Origin: Odontesthes bonariensis
Taxonomy: Eukaryota; Chordata; Actinopteri; Atheriniformes; Atherinopsidae
DNA: 64,000 nucleotides
Assembly: GCF_027942865.1 (NCBI RefSeq)
Contig: NC_134529.1
Span: 27,402,760-27,466,759 of the forward strand
Direction of reading: 5' to 3'
The position numbers and the translations under genes are program-made. Below the pieces are notes generated by a model. That model saw nothing but the letters and a program-made list of their open reading frames with translations. It did not search any database and was not told where the DNA came from. This document shows, piece by piece, positions 9,861-22,599 of this stretch (within the stretch, counting starts at the first letter, position 1; each line of letters starts with the position of its first letter).

Positions 9861-10645
9861 TATGTGTACATTTTTCTATTAGCAATTTTGGGAAGTTAAC
9901 AATAGCAGTTTCAAAGATCAGTTAATTGTTAACTCTCATCACCACAACTTGGCATGCAAGAGAACCAACTCCAAAAGCCCATCTGCCACAAAATTGTAAG
10001 GAAGATTTAAACTTTTTCTGTATATCACATATTAAACCTAGCCTGGGAATTCCCATGCTGCTTTGCGCGCGATTTCATTCCCACTGCAAAGGCAGCTTGG
10101 AAACCACTGCCCTTATTTTTGCCTGAGTTAGGGAACCAATCACAGGACGGGGGGGCAGCAAGACGATGACGACGTCTATGCGCGACACCGAAGCTTGTAG
10201 AGTGTTAATCAAATATGGCAGCGGACAAAACGTTAGCGTTCGATGCAGCCTTAAAAAGTGTTTTAAGTAGCTTAGAACGCAAGTTTACTTTTAAAAAAGA
10301 GCAACGTTTGGCGTTGAAAGATTTCATTGCCAAGAAGGATGTATTTGCTCTTCCATCGTCTTCTCATACACAGTAATGCGTCTTCTTCTTCCTCGTCGAA
10401 TTTCTGTCGCTCTACATAGGCCATCTGGTATAAGTGATACAATTGGCTATGAATCGCGCGCAAAGCAGCATGGGAAGAACAGGACGCCATTTGATAGACA
10501 TTCGTAGCCCCCAATAAACGGCTCTAGGCATTCGTAAACCACGCCTCAAATATGAGAAAATGCACATCTAGTTCCCAGACCACCATCCCATCGAGATGTG
10601 GACGCGTCAGCCAGGCTATATTAAACCTACAATCCTTGGAAAAGC

Positions 10646-10717
10646 AGGGGGCACTCAGATTTGAACTGAGGACCTCTTGATCTGCAGTCAAATGCTCTAC
10701 CACTGAGCTATACCCCC
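10646..10717 (-). tRNA. tRNA-Cys: tRNA-Cys(GCA), unit 8, minus copy
   Basis: Complete; T4 terminator adjacent. Confidence 0.94.
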
Positions 10718-10841
10718 CTGTATGTAGTTTTTGTCAAATACTTATTAGTAAAAGTTACAATTCCATATGGCAGAAGCATTGACCATCATGTTTCCGATGC
10801 CAACACAAAACATGTCATTGATAGAATATGTGTAATTATTG

Positions 10842-10913
10842 GGGGGTATAGCTCAGTGGTAGAGCATTTGACTGCAGATCAAGAGGTCCTCAGTTCAAAT
10901 CTGGGTGCCCCCT
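10842..10913 (+). tRNA. tRNA-Cys: tRNA-Cys(GCA), unit 8, plus copy
   Basis: Complete; anticodon GCA at 10874-10876. Confidence 0.93.
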
Positions 10914-12072
10914 ATAATTATGACACTATCAGGTTAGTTATCTTCTCAATTCTTAAAGGCATTGAGAAAACTTTCTAATTTCTGAGGAAAAGACAAATGT
11001 GGTGTTTAAAGCAAACATATTAAACATGCTTAACAGTGGGTTTATGTTGGTAGTACTAAAGTTGAGAAGTAATCAATGTATCTCAAGGCAGACTGTACAG
11101 GATATTACACCATGGACTAGCATGCAACTTCACTTCACATCCATTAAAATATTGCAAAGCAACCTTTATCTGTGGACATAGCAAAGTTAGTTGTCCCATT
11201 TGTCTGGGAATTCTCTTTTCTGATAATGTGAATTTCAAGAATGAGTAATATGCATTGAGTACTTATATATATATATATATATATTAATATGTGTACATTT
11301 TTCTATTAGCAATTTTGGGAAGTTAACAATAGCAGTTTCAAAGATCAGTTAATTGTTAACTCTCATCACCACAACTTGGCATGCAAGAGAACCAACTCCA
11401 AAAGCCCATCTGCCACAAAATTGTAAGGAAGATTTAAACTTTTTCTGTATATCACATATTAAACCTAGCCTGGGAATTCCCATGCTGCTTTGCGCGCGAT
11501 TTCATTCCCACTGCAAAGGCAGCTTGGAAACCACTGCCCTTATTTTTGCCTGAGTTAGGGAACCAATCACAGGACGGGGGGGCAGCAAGACGATGACGAC
11601 GTCTATGCGCGACACCGAAGCTTGTAGAGTGTTAATCAAATATGGCAGCGGACAAAACGTTAGCGTTCGATGCAGCCTTAAAAAGTGTTTTAAGTAGCTT
11701 AGAACGCAAGTTTACTTTTAAAAAAGAGCAACGTTTGGCGTTGAAAGATTTCATTGCCAAGAAGGATGTATTTGCTCTTCCATCGTCTTCTCATACACAG
11801 TAATGCGTCTTCTTCTTCCTCGTCGAATTTCTGTCGCTCTACATAGGCCATCTGGTATAAGTGATACAATTGGCTATGAATCGCGCGCAAAGCAGCATGG
11901 GAAGAACAGGACGCCATTTGATAGACATTCGTAGCCCCCAATAAACGGCTCTAGGCATTCGTAAACCACGCCTCAAATATGAGAAAATGCACATCTAGTT
12001 CCCAGACCACCATCCCATCGAGATGTGGACGCGTCAGCCAGGCTATATTAAACCTACAATCCTTGGAAAAGC

Positions 12073-12144
12073 AGGGGGCACTCAGATTTGAACTGAGGAC
12101 CTCTTGATCTGCAGTCAAATGCTCTACCACTGAGCTATACCCCC
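12073..12144 (-). tRNA. tRNA-Cys: tRNA-Cys(GCA), unit 9, minus copy
   Basis: Complete; T4 terminator adjacent. Confidence 0.94.
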
Positions 12145-12268
12145 CTGTATGTAGTTTTTGTCAAATACTTATTAGTAAAAGTTACAATTCCATATGGCAG
12201 AAGCATTGACCATCATGTTTCCGATGCCAACACAAAACATGTCATTGATAGAATATGTGTAATTATTG

Positions 12269-12340
12269 GGGGGTATAGCTCAGTGGTAGAGCATTTGACT
12301 GCAGATCAAGAGGTCCTCAGTTCAAATCTGGGTGCCCCCT
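12269..12340 (+). tRNA. tRNA-Cys: tRNA-Cys(GCA), unit 9, plus copy
   Basis: Complete; anticodon GCA at 12301-12303. Confidence 0.93.
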
Positions 12341-13499
12341 ATAATTATGACACTATCAGGTTAGTTATCTTCTCAATTCTTAAAGGCATTGAGAAAACTT
12401 TCTAATTTCTGAGGAAAAGACAAATGTGGTGTTTAAAGCAAACATATTAAACATGCTTAACAGTGGGTTTATGTTGGTAGTACTAAAGTTGAGAAGTAAT
12501 CAATGTATCTCAAGGCAGACTGTACAGGATATTACACCATGGACTAGCATGCAACTTCACTTCACATCCATTAAAATATTGCAAAGCAACCTTTATCTGT
12601 GGACATAGCAAAGTTAGTTGTCCCATTTGTCTGGGAATTCTCTTTTCTGATAATGTGAATTTCAAGAATGAGTAATATGCATTGAGTACTTATATATATA
12701 TATATATATATTAATATGTGTACATTTTTCTATTAGCAATTTTGGGAAGTTAACAATAGCAGTTTCAAAGATCAGTTAATTGTTAACTCTCATCACCACA
12801 ACTTGGCATGCAAGAGAACCAACTCCAAAAGCCCATCTGCCACAAAATTGTAAGGAAGATTTAAACTTTTTCTGTATATCACATATTAAACCTAGCCTGG
12901 GAATTCCCATGCTGCTTTGCGCGCGATTTCATTCCCACTGCAAAGGCAGCTTGGAAACCACTGCCCTTATTTTTGCCTGAGTTAGGGAACCAATCACAGG
13001 ACGGGGGGGCAGCAAGACGATGACGACGTCTATGCGCGACACCGAAGCTTGTAGAGTGTTAATCAAATATGGCAGCGGACAAAACGTTAGCGTTCGATGC
13101 AGCCTTAAAAAGTGTTTTAAGTAGCTTAGAACGCAAGTTTACTTTTAAAAAAGAGCAACGTTTGGCGTTGAAAGATTTCATTGCCAAGAAGGATGTATTT
13201 GCTCTTCCATCGTCTTCTCATACACAGTAATGCGTCTTCTTCTTCCTCGTCGAATTTCTGTCGCTCTACATAGGCCATCTGGTATAAGTGATACAATTGG
13301 CTATGAATCGCGCGCAAAGCAGCATGGGAAGAACAGGACGCCATTTGATAGACATTCGTAGCCCCCAATAAACGGCTCTAGGCATTCGTAAACCACGCCT
13401 CAAATATGAGAAAATGCACATCTAGTTCCCAGACCACCATCCCATCGAGATGTGGACGCGTCAGCCAGGCTATATTAAACCTACAATCCTTGGAAAAGC

Positions 13500-13571
13500 A
13501 GGGGGCACTCAGATTTGAACTGAGGACCTCTTGATCTGCAGTCAAATGCTCTACCACTGAGCTATACCCCC
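13500..13571 (-). tRNA. tRNA-Cys: tRNA-Cys(GCA), unit 10, minus copy
   Basis: Complete; T4 terminator adjacent. Confidence 0.94.
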
Positions 13572-13695
13572 CTGTATGTAGTTTTTGTCAAATACTTATT
13601 AGTAAAAGTTACAATTCCATATGGCAGAAGCATTGACCATCATGTTTCCGATGCCAACACAAAACATGTCATTGATAGAATATGTGTAATTATTG

Positions 13696-13767
13696 GGGGG
13701 TATAGCTCAGTGGTAGAGCATTTGACTGCAGATCAAGAGGTCCTCAGTTCAAATCTGGGTGCCCCCT
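13696..13767 (+). tRNA. tRNA-Cys: tRNA-Cys(GCA), unit 10, plus copy
   Basis: Complete; anticodon GCA at 13728-13730. Confidence 0.93.
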
Positions 13768-14926
13768 ATAATTATGACACTATCAGGTTAGTTATCTTCT
13801 CAATTCTTAAAGGCATTGAGAAAACTTTCTAATTTCTGAGGAAAAGACAAATGTGGTGTTTAAAGCAAACATATTAAACATGCTTAACAGTGGGTTTATG
13901 TTGGTAGTACTAAAGTTGAGAAGTAATCAATGTATCTCAAGGCAGACTGTACAGGATATTACACCATGGACTAGCATGCAACTTCACTTCACATCCATTA
14001 AAATATTGCAAAGCAACCTTTATCTGTGGACATAGCAAAGTTAGTTGTCCCATTTGTCTGGGAATTCTCTTTTCTGATAATGTGAATTTCAAGAATGAGT
14101 AATATGCATTGAGTACTTATATATATATATATATATATTAATATGTGTACATTTTTCTATTAGCAATTTTGGGAAGTTAACAATAGCAGTTTCAAAGATC
14201 AGTTAATTGTTAACTCTCATCACCACAACTTGGCATGCAAGAGAACCAACTCCAAAAGCCCATCTGCCACAAAATTGTAAGGAAGATTTAAACTTTTTCT
14301 GTATATCACATATTAAACCTAGCCTGGGAATTCCCATGCTGCTTTGCGCGCGATTTCATTCCCACTGCAAAGGCAGCTTGGAAACCACTGCCCTTATTTT
14401 TGCCTGAGTTAGGGAACCAATCACAGGACGGGGGGGCAGCAAGACGATGACGACGTCTATGCGCGACACCGAAGCTTGTAGAGTGTTAATCAAATATGGC
14501 AGCGGACAAAACGTTAGCGTTCGATGCAGCCTTAAAAAGTGTTTTAAGTAGCTTAGAACGCAAGTTTACTTTTAAAAAAGAGCAACGTTTGGCGTTGAAA
14601 GATTTCATTGCCAAGAAGGATGTATTTGCTCTACCATCATCTTCTCATACACAGTAAAGCGTCTTCTTCTTCCTCGTCGAATTTCTGTCGCTCTACATAC
14701 GTCATCTGGTATAAGTGATACAATTGGCTATGAATCGCGCACAAAGCAGCATGGGAAGAACCAGACGCCATTTGATAGACATTCGTAGCACCCAATAAAC
14801 GGCTCTAGGCATTCGTAAATCACGCCTCAAATACGAGAAAATGCACATCTAGTTCCCAGACCACCATCTCAACGAGATGTGGACGCGTCAGCCAGGCTAT
14901 ATTAAACCTACAATCCTTGGAAAAGC

Positions 14927-14993
14927 AGGGGGCACTCAGATTTGAACTGAGGACCTCTTGATCTGCAGTCAAATGCTCTACCACTGAGCTATA
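14927..14993 (-). pseudogene. Truncated tRNA-Cys, unit 11, minus copy
   Basis: Same 66-bp deletion junction as in unit 6; five 5' acceptor bases missing. Confidence 0.93.
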
Positions 14994-15056
14994 TTGACCA
15001 TCATGTTTCTGATGCCAACACAAAACATGTCATTGATAGAATATGTGTAATTATTG

Positions 15057-15128
15057 GGGGGTATAGCTCAGTGGTAGAGCATTTGACTGCAGATCAAGAG
15101 GTCCTCAGTTCAAATCTGGGTGCCCCCT
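15057..15128 (+). tRNA. tRNA-Cys: tRNA-Cys(GCA), unit 11, plus copy
   Basis: Complete; faces a truncated partner 63 bp away. Confidence 0.93.
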
Positions 15129-15476
15129 ATAATTATGACACTATCAGGTTACTTATCTTCTCAATTCTTAAAGGCATTGAGAAAACTTTCTGATTTCTGA
15201 GGAAAAGACAAATGTGGTGTTTAAAGCAAACATATTAAACATGCTTAACAGTGGGTTTATGTTGGTAGTACTAAAGTTGAGAAGTAATCAATGTATCTCA
15301 AGGCAGACTGTACAGGATATTACACCATGGACTAGCATGCAACTTCACTTCACATCCATTAAAATATTGCAAAGCAACCTTTATCTGTGGACATAGCAAA
15401 GTTAGTTGTCCCATTTGTCTGGGAATTCTCTTTTCTGATAATGTGAATTTCAAGAATGAGTAATATGCATTGAGTA

Positions 15477-15518
<42 letters not shown>

Positions 15519-16301
15519 TATGTGTACATTTTTCTATTAGCAATTTTGGGAAGTTAACAATAGCAGTTTCAAAGATCAGTTAATTGTTAACTCTCATCAC
15601 CACAACTTGGCATGCAAGAGAACCAACTCCAAAAGCCCATCTGCCACAAAATTGTAAGGAAGATTTAAACTTTTTCTGTATATCACATATTAAACCTAGC
15701 CTGGGAATTCCCATGCTGCTTTGCGCGCGATTTCATTCCCACTGCAAAGGCAGCTTGGAAACCACTGCCCTTATTTTTGCCTGAGTTAGGGAACCAATCA
15801 CAGAACGGGGGTCAGCAAGACGATGACGACGTCTATGCGCGACACCGAAGCTTGTAGAGTGTTAATCCAACATGGCAGCGGACACAAGTTACCGTTCGAT
15901 GCAGCCTTAGAAAGTGTTTTAAGTAGCTTAGAACGCAAGTTTACTTTTAAAAAAGAGCAACGTTTGGCGTTGAAAGATTTCATTGCCAAGAAGGATGTAT
16001 TTGCTCTACCATCGTCTTCTCATACACAGTAAAGCGTCTTCTTCTTCCTCGTCGAATTTCTGTCGCTCTACATACGTCATCTGGTATAAGTGATACAATT
16101 GGCTATGAATCGCGCACAAAGCAGCATGGGAAGAACCAGACGCCATTTGATAGACATTCGTAGCGCCCAATAAACGGCTCTAGGCATTCGTAAACCACGC
16201 CTCAAATACGAGAAAATGCACATCTAGTTCCCAGACCACCATCTCATCGAGATCTGGACGCGTCAGCCAGACTATATTAAACCTACAATCCTTGGAAAAG
16301 C

Positions 16302-16373
16302 AGGGGGCACTCAGATTTGAACTGAGGACCTCTTGATCTGCAGTCAAATGCTCTACCACTGAGCTATACCCCC
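16302..16373 (-). tRNA. tRNA-Cys: tRNA-Cys(GCA), unit 12, minus copy
   Basis: Complete; T4 terminator adjacent; one private base change in its 5' flank. Confidence 0.94.
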
Positions 16374-16497
16374 CTGTTTGTAGTTTCTGTCAAATACTTT
16401 TTAGTAAAAGTTCCAATTCCATATGGCAGAAGCATTGACCATCATATTTCCGATGCCAACACAAAACATGTCATTGATAGAATATGTGTAATTATTG

Positions 16498-16569
16498 GGG
16501 GGTATAGCTCAGTGGTAGAGCATTTGACTGCAGATCAAGAGGTCCTCAGTTCAAATCTGGGTGCCCCCT
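16498..16569 (+). tRNA. tRNA-Cys: tRNA-Cys(GCA), unit 12, plus copy
   Basis: Complete; anticodon GCA at 16530-16532. Confidence 0.93.
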
Positions 16570-17728
16570 ATAATTATGACACTATCAGGTTAGTTATCTT
16601 CTCAATTCTTAAAGGCATTGAGAAAACTTTCTGATTTCTGAGGAAAAGACAAATGTGGTGTTTAAAGCAAACATATTAAACATGCTTAACAGTGGGTTTA
16701 TGTTGGTAGTACTAAAGTTGAGAAGTAATCAATGTATCTCAAGGCAGACTGTACAGGATATTACACCATGGACTAGCATGCAACTTCACTTCACATCCAT
16801 TAAAATATTGCAAAGCAACCTTTATCTGTGGACATAGCAAAGTTAGTTGTCCCATTTGTCTGGGAATTCTCTTTTCTGATAATGTGAATTTCAAGAATGA
16901 GTAATATGCATTGAGTACTTATATATATATATATATATATTAATATGTGTACATTTTTCTATTAGCAATTTTGGGAAGTTAACAATAGCAGTTTCAAAGA
17001 TCAGTTAATTGTTAACTCTCATCACCACAACTTGGCATGCAAGAGAACCAACTCCAAAAGCCCATCTGCCACAAAATTGTAAGGAAGATTTAAACTTTTT
17101 CTGTATATCACATATTAAACCTAGCCTGGGAATTCCCATGCTGCTTTGCGCGCGATTTCATTCCCACTGCAAAGGCAGCTTGGAAACCACTGCCCTTATT
17201 TTTGCCTGAGTTAGGGAACCAATCACAGGACGGGGGGGCAGCAAGACGATGACGACGTCTATGCGCGACACCGAAGCTTGTAGAGTGTTAATCAAATATG
17301 GCAGCGGACAAAACGTTAGCGTTCGATGCAGCCTTAAAAAGTGTTTTAAGTAGCTTAGAACGCAAGTTTACTTTTAAAAAAGAGCAACGTTTGGCGTTGA
17401 AAGATTTCATTGCCAAGAAGGATGTATTTGCTCTTCCATCGTCTTCTCATACACAGTAATGCGTCTTCTTCTTCCTCGTCGAATTTCTGTCGCTCTACAT
17501 AGGCCATCTGGTATAAGTGATACAATTGGCTATGAATCGCGCGCAAAGCAGCATGGGAAGAACAGGACGCCATTTGATAGACATTCGTAGCCCCCAATAA
17601 ACGGCTCTAGGCATTCGTAAACCACGCCTCAAATATGAGAAAATGCACATCTAGTTCCCAGACCACCATCTCATCGAGATGTGGACGCGTCAGCCAGGCT
17701 ATATTAAACCTACAATCCTTGGAAAAGC

Positions 17729-17800
17729 AGGGGGCACTCAGATTTGAACTGAGGACCTCTTGATCTGCAGTCAAATGCTCTACCACTGAGCTATACCCCC
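17729..17800 (-). tRNA. tRNA-Cys: tRNA-Cys(GCA), unit 13, minus copy
   Basis: Complete; T4 terminator adjacent. Confidence 0.94.
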
Positions 17801-17924
17801 CTGTATGTAGTTTTTGTCAAATACTTATTAGTAAAAGTTACAATTCCATATGGCAGAAGCATTGACCATCATGTTTCCGATGCCAACACAAAACATGTCA
17901 TTGATAGAATATGTGTAATTATTG

Positions 17925-17996
17925 GGGGGTATAGCTCAGTGGTAGAGCATTTGACTGCAGATCAAGAGGTCCTCAGTTCAAATCTGGGTGCCCCCT
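17925..17996 (+). tRNA. tRNA-Cys: tRNA-Cys(GCA), unit 13, plus copy
   Basis: Complete; anticodon GCA at 17957-17959. Confidence 0.93.
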
Positions 17997-19153
17997 ATAA
18001 TTATGACACTATCAGGTTAGTTATCTTCTCAATTCTTAAAGGCATTGAGAAAACTTTCTAATTTCTGAGGAAAAGACAAATGTGGTGTTTAAAGCAAACA
18101 TATTAAACATGCTTAACAGTGGGTTTATGTTGGTAGTACTAAAGTTGAGAAGTAATCAATGTATCTCAAGGCAGACTGTACAGGATATTACACCATGGAC
18201 TAGCATGCAACTTCACTTCACATCCATTAAAATATTGCAAAGCAACCTTTATCTGTGGACATAGCAAAGTTAGTTGTCCCATTTGTCTGGGAATTCTCTT
18301 TTCTGATAATGTGAATTTCAAGAATGAGTAATATGCATTGAGTACTTATATATATATATATATATTAATATGTGTACATTTTTCTATTAGCAATTTTGGG
18401 AAGTTAACAATAGCAGTTTCAAAGATCAGTTAATTGTTAACTCTCATCACCACAACTTGGCATGCAAGAGAACCAACTCCAAAAGCCCATCTGCCACAAA
18501 ATTGTAAGGAAGATTTAAACTTTTTCTGTATATCACATATTAAACCTAGCCTGGGAATTCCCATGCTGCTTTGCGCGCGATTTCATTCCCACTGCAAAGG
18601 CAGCTTGGAAACCACTGCCCTTATTTTTGCCTGAGTTAGGGAACCAATCACAGGACGGGGGGGCAGCAAGACGATGACGACGTCTATGCGCGACACCGAA
18701 GCTTGTAGAGTGTTAATCAAATATGGCAGCGGACAAAACGTTAGCGTTCGATGCAGCCTTAAAAAGTGTTTTAAGTAGCTTAGAACGCAAGTTTACTTTT
18801 AAAAAAGAGCAACGTTTGGCGTTGAAAGATTTCATTGCCAAGAAGGATGTATTTGCTCTTCCATCGTCTTCTCATACACAGTAATGCGTCTTCTTCTTCC
18901 TCGTCGAATTTCTGTCGCTCTACATAGGCCATCTGGTATAAGTGATACAATTGGCTATGAATCGCGCGCAAAGCAGCATGGGAAGAACAGGACGCCATTT
19001 GATAGACATTCGTAGCCCCCAATAAACGGCTCTAGGCATTCGTAAACCACGCCTCAAATATGAGAAAATGCACATCTAGTTCCCAGACCACCATCCCATC
19101 GAGATGTGGACGCGTCAGCCAGGCTATATTAAACCTACAATCCTTGGAAAAGC

Positions 19154-19225
19154 AGGGGGCACTCAGATTTGAACTGAGGACCTCTTGATCTGCAGTCAAA
19201 TGCTCTACCACTGAGCTATACCCCC
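19154..19225 (-). tRNA. tRNA-Cys: tRNA-Cys(GCA), unit 14, minus copy
   Basis: Complete; T4 terminator adjacent. Confidence 0.94.
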
Positions 19226-19349
19226 CTGTATGTAGTTTTTGTCAAATACTTATTAGTAAAAGTTACAATTCCATATGGCAGAAGCATTGACCATCATGTT
19301 TCCGATGCCAACACAAAACATGTCATTGATAGAATATGTGTAATTATTG

Positions 19350-19421
19350 GGGGGTATAGCTCAGTGGTAGAGCATTTGACTGCAGATCAAGAGGTCCTCA
19401 GTTCAAATCTGGGTGCCCCCT
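19350..19421 (+). tRNA. tRNA-Cys: tRNA-Cys(GCA), unit 14, plus copy
   Basis: Complete; anticodon GCA at 19382-19384. Confidence 0.93.
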
Positions 19422-20580
19422 ATAATTATGACACTATCAGGTTAGTTATCTTCTCAATTCTTAAAGGCATTGAGAAAACTTTCTAATTTCTGAGGAAAAG
19501 ACAAATGTGGTGTTTAAAGCAAACATATTAAACATGCTTAACAGTGGGTTTATGTTGGTAGTACTAAAGTTGAGAAGTAATCAATGTATCTCAAGGCAGA
19601 CTGTACAGGATATTACACCATGGACTAGCATGCAACTTCACTTCACATCCATTAAAATATTGCAAAGCAACCTTTATCTGTGGACATAGCAAAGTTAGTT
19701 GTCCCATTTGTCTGGGAATTCTCTTTTCTGATAATGTGAATTTCAAGAATGAGTAATATGCATTGAGTACTTATATATATATATATATATATTAATATGT
19801 GTACATTTTTCTATTAGCAATTTTGGGAAGTTAACAATAGCAGTTTCAAAGATCAGTTAATTGTTAACTCTCATCACCACAACTTGGCATGCAAGAGAAC
19901 CAACTCCAAAAGCCCATCTGCCACAAAATTGTAAGGAAGATTTAAACTTTTTCTGTATATCACATATTAAACCTAGCCTGGGAATTCCCATGCTGCTTTG
20001 CGCGCGATTTCATTCCCACTGCAAAGGCAGCTTGGAAACCACTGCCCTTATTTTTGCCTGAGTTAGGGAACCAATCACAGGACGGGGGGGCAGCAAGACG
20101 ATGACGACGTCTATGCGCGACACCGAAGCTTGTAGAGTGTTAATCAAATATGGCAGCGGACAAAACGTTAGCGTTCGATGCAGCCTTAAAAAGTGTTTTA
20201 AGTAGCTTAGAACGCAAGTTTACTTTTAAAAAAGAGCAACGTTTGGCGTTGAAAGATTTCATTGCCAAGAAGGATGTATTTGCTCTTCCATCGTCTTCTC
20301 ATACACAGTAATGCGTCTTCTTCTTCCTCGTCGAATTTCTGTCGCTCTACATAGGCCATCTGGTATAAGTGATACAATTGGCTATGAATCGCGCGCAAAG
20401 CAGCATGGGAAGAACAGGACGCCATTTGATAGACATTCGTAGCCCCCAATAAACGGCTCTAGGCATTCGTAAACCACGCCTCAAATATGAGAAAATGCAC
20501 ATCTAGTTCCCAGACCACCATCTCATCGAGATGTGGACGCGTCAGCCAGGCTATATTAAACCTACAATCCTTGGAAAAGC

Positions 20581-20652
20581 AGGGGGCACTCAGATTTGAA
20601 CTGAGGACCTCTTGATCTGCAGTCAAATGCTCTACCACTGAGCTATACCCCC
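20581..20652 (-). tRNA. tRNA-Cys: tRNA-Cys(GCA), unit 15, minus copy
   Basis: Complete; T4 terminator adjacent. Confidence 0.94.
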
Positions 20653-20776
20653 CTGTATGTAGTTTTTGTCAAATACTTATTAGTAAAAGTTACAATTCCA
20701 TATGGCAGAAGCATTGACCATCATGTTTCCGATGCCAACACAAAACATGTCATTGATAGAATATGTGTAATTATTG

Positions 20777-20848
20777 GGGGGTATAGCTCAGTGGTAGAGC
20801 ATTTGACTGCAGATCAAGAGGTCCTCAGTTCAAATCTGGGTGCCCCCT
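20777..20848 (+). tRNA. tRNA-Cys: tRNA-Cys(GCA), unit 15, plus copy
   Basis: Complete; anticodon GCA at 20809-20811. Confidence 0.93.
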
Positions 20849-22005
20849 ATAATTATGACACTATCAGGTTAGTTATCTTCTCAATTCTTAAAGGCATTGA
20901 GAAAACTTTCTAATTTCTGAGGAAAAGACAAATGTGGTGTTTAAAGCAAACATATTAAACATGCTTAACAGTGGGTTTATGTTGGTAGTACTAAAGTTGA
21001 GAAGTAATCAATGTATCTCAAGGCAGACTGTACAGGATATTACACCATGGACTAGCATGCAACTTCACTTCACATCCATTAAAATATTGCAAAGCAACCT
21101 TTATCTGTGGACATAGCAAAGTTAGTTGTCCCATTTGTCTGGGAATTCTCTTTTCTGATAATGTGAATTTCAAGAATGAGTAATATGCATTGAGTACTTA
21201 TATATATATATATATATATTAATATGTGTACATTTTTCTATTAGCAATTTTGGGAAGTTAACAATAGCAGTTTCAAAGATCAGTTAATTGTTAACTCTCA
21301 TCACCACAACTTGGCATGCAAGAGAACCAACTCCAAAAGCCCATCTGCCACAAAATTGTAAGGAAGATTTAAACTTTTTCTGTATATCACATATTAAACC
21401 TAGCCTGGGAATTCCCATGCTGCTTTGCGCGCGATTTCATTCCCACTGCAAAGGCAGCTTTGAAACCACTGCCCTTAGTTTTGCCTGAGTTAGGGAACCA
21501 ATCACAGAACGGGGGTCAGCAAGACGATGACGATGTCTATGCGCGTCACCGAAGCTTGTAGAGTGTTAATCCAACATGGCAGCGGACACAAGTTACCGTT
21601 CGATGCAGCCTTAGAAAGTGTTTTAAGTAGCTTAGAACGCAAGTTTACTTTTAAAAAAGAGCAACGTTTGGCGTTGAAAGATTTCATTGCCAAGAAGGAT
21701 GTATTTGCTCTACCATCATCTTCTCATACACAGTAAAGCGTCTTCTTCTTCCTCGTCGAATTTCTGTCGCTCTACATACGTCATCTGGTATAAGTGATAC
21801 AATTGGCTATGAATCGCGCACAAAGCAGCATGGGAAGAACCAGACGCCATTTGATAGACATTCGTAGCACCCAATAAACGGCTCTAGGCATTCGTAAATC
21901 ACGCCTCAAATACGAGAAAATGCACATCTAGTTCCCAGACCACCATCTCAACGAGATGTGGACGCGTCAGCCAGGCTATATTAAACCTACAATCCTTGGA
22001 AAAGC

Positions 22006-22072
22006 AGGGGGCACTCAGATTTGAACTGAGGACCTCTTGATCTGCAGTCAAATGCTCTACCACTGAGCTATA
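22006..22072 (-). pseudogene. Truncated tRNA-Cys, unit 16, minus copy
   Basis: Same deletion junction as units 6 and 11, although the left part of this unit is of a different type. The deletion therefore predates the mosaic. Confidence 0.93.
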
Positions 22073-22135
22073 TTGACCATCATGTTTCTGATGCCAACAC
22101 AAAACATGTCATTGATAGAATATGTGTAATTATTG

Positions 22136-22207
22136 GGGGGTATAGCTCAGTGGTAGAGCATTTGACTGCAGATCAAGAGGTCCTCAGTTCAAATCTGGGT
22201 GCCCCCT
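22136..22207 (+). tRNA. tRNA-Cys: tRNA-Cys(GCA), unit 16, plus copy
   Basis: Complete; faces a truncated partner. Confidence 0.93.
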
Positions 22208-22555
22208 ATAATTATGACACTATCAGGTTACTTATCTTCTCAATTCTTAAAGGCATTGAGAAAACTTTCTGATTTCTGAGGAAAAGACAAATGTGGTGTT
22301 TAAAGCAAACATATTAAACATGCTTAACAGTGGGTTTATGTTGGTAGTACTAAAGTTGAGAAGTAATCAATGTATCTCAAGGCAGACTGTACAGGATATT
22401 ACACCATGGACTAGCATGCAACTTCACTTCACATCCATTAAAATATTGCAAAGCAACCTTTATCTGTGGACATAGCAAAGTTAGTTGTCCCATTTGTCTG
22501 GGAATTCTCTTTTCTGATAATGTGAATTTCAAGAATGAGTAATATGCATTGAGTA

Positions 22556-22599
<44 letters not shown>

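Larger units (their letters stand above)
8558..9994. repeat. Array unit 7 (A)
   Basis: 1437 bp, closely matching unit 3. The TA tract is about 34 bp. Confidence 0.95.
9995..11421. repeat. Array unit 8 (B)
   Basis: 1427 bp B unit; the TA tract is 22 bp and the helicase-like ATG lies at 10215. Confidence 0.95.
11422..12848. repeat. Array unit 9 (B)
   Basis: 1427 bp B unit; helicase-like ATG at 11642; TA tract 22 bp. Confidence 0.95.
7179..14275. repeat. Higher-order repeat copy 1 (S-A-B-B-B)
   Basis: Five consecutive units of 1379, 1437, 1427, 1427 and 1427 bp, total 7097 bp. The first unit carries the 66-bp deletion, the second has A-type variants and the next three are B type. It holds 10 tRNA-Cys loci, 9 of them full length. 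Confidence 0.93.
12849..14275. repeat. Array unit 10 (B)
   Basis: 1427 bp B unit; helicase-like ATG at 13069; TA tract 22 bp. Confidence 0.95.
14276..15652. repeat. Array unit 11 (S, B-like left part)
   Basis: 1377 bp. B-like left part and S right part, as in unit 6. The 66-bp deletion joins 14993 to 14994. The TA tract is about 38 bp. Confidence 0.94.
15653..17077. repeat. Array unit 12 (A)
   Basis: 1425 bp A unit, with TA tract only 22 bp and a private A-to-T change just right of the minus tRNA (CTGTTTGTAG). Confidence 0.95.
17078..18502. repeat. Array unit 13 (B)
   Basis: 1425 bp B unit with the shortest TA tract seen (20 bp). It has TCTCATCG where units 4, 5 and 8-10 have TCCCATCG. Confidence 0.95.
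18503..19929. repeat. Array unit 14 (B)
   Basis: 1427 bp B unit with the TCCCATCG variant; TA tract 22 bp. Confidence 0.95.
14276..21356. repeat. Higher-order repeat copy 2 (S-A-B-B-B)
   Basis: Same five-unit order as the preceding copy, total 7081 bp. The 16-bp difference is explained by shorter TA tracts in units 12 and 13. Its S unit also begins with a B-like left part, as in copy 1. Confidence 0.93.
19930..21356. repeat. Array unit 15 (B)
   Basis: 1427 bp B unit with the TCTCATCG variant; TA tract 22 bp. Confidence 0.95.
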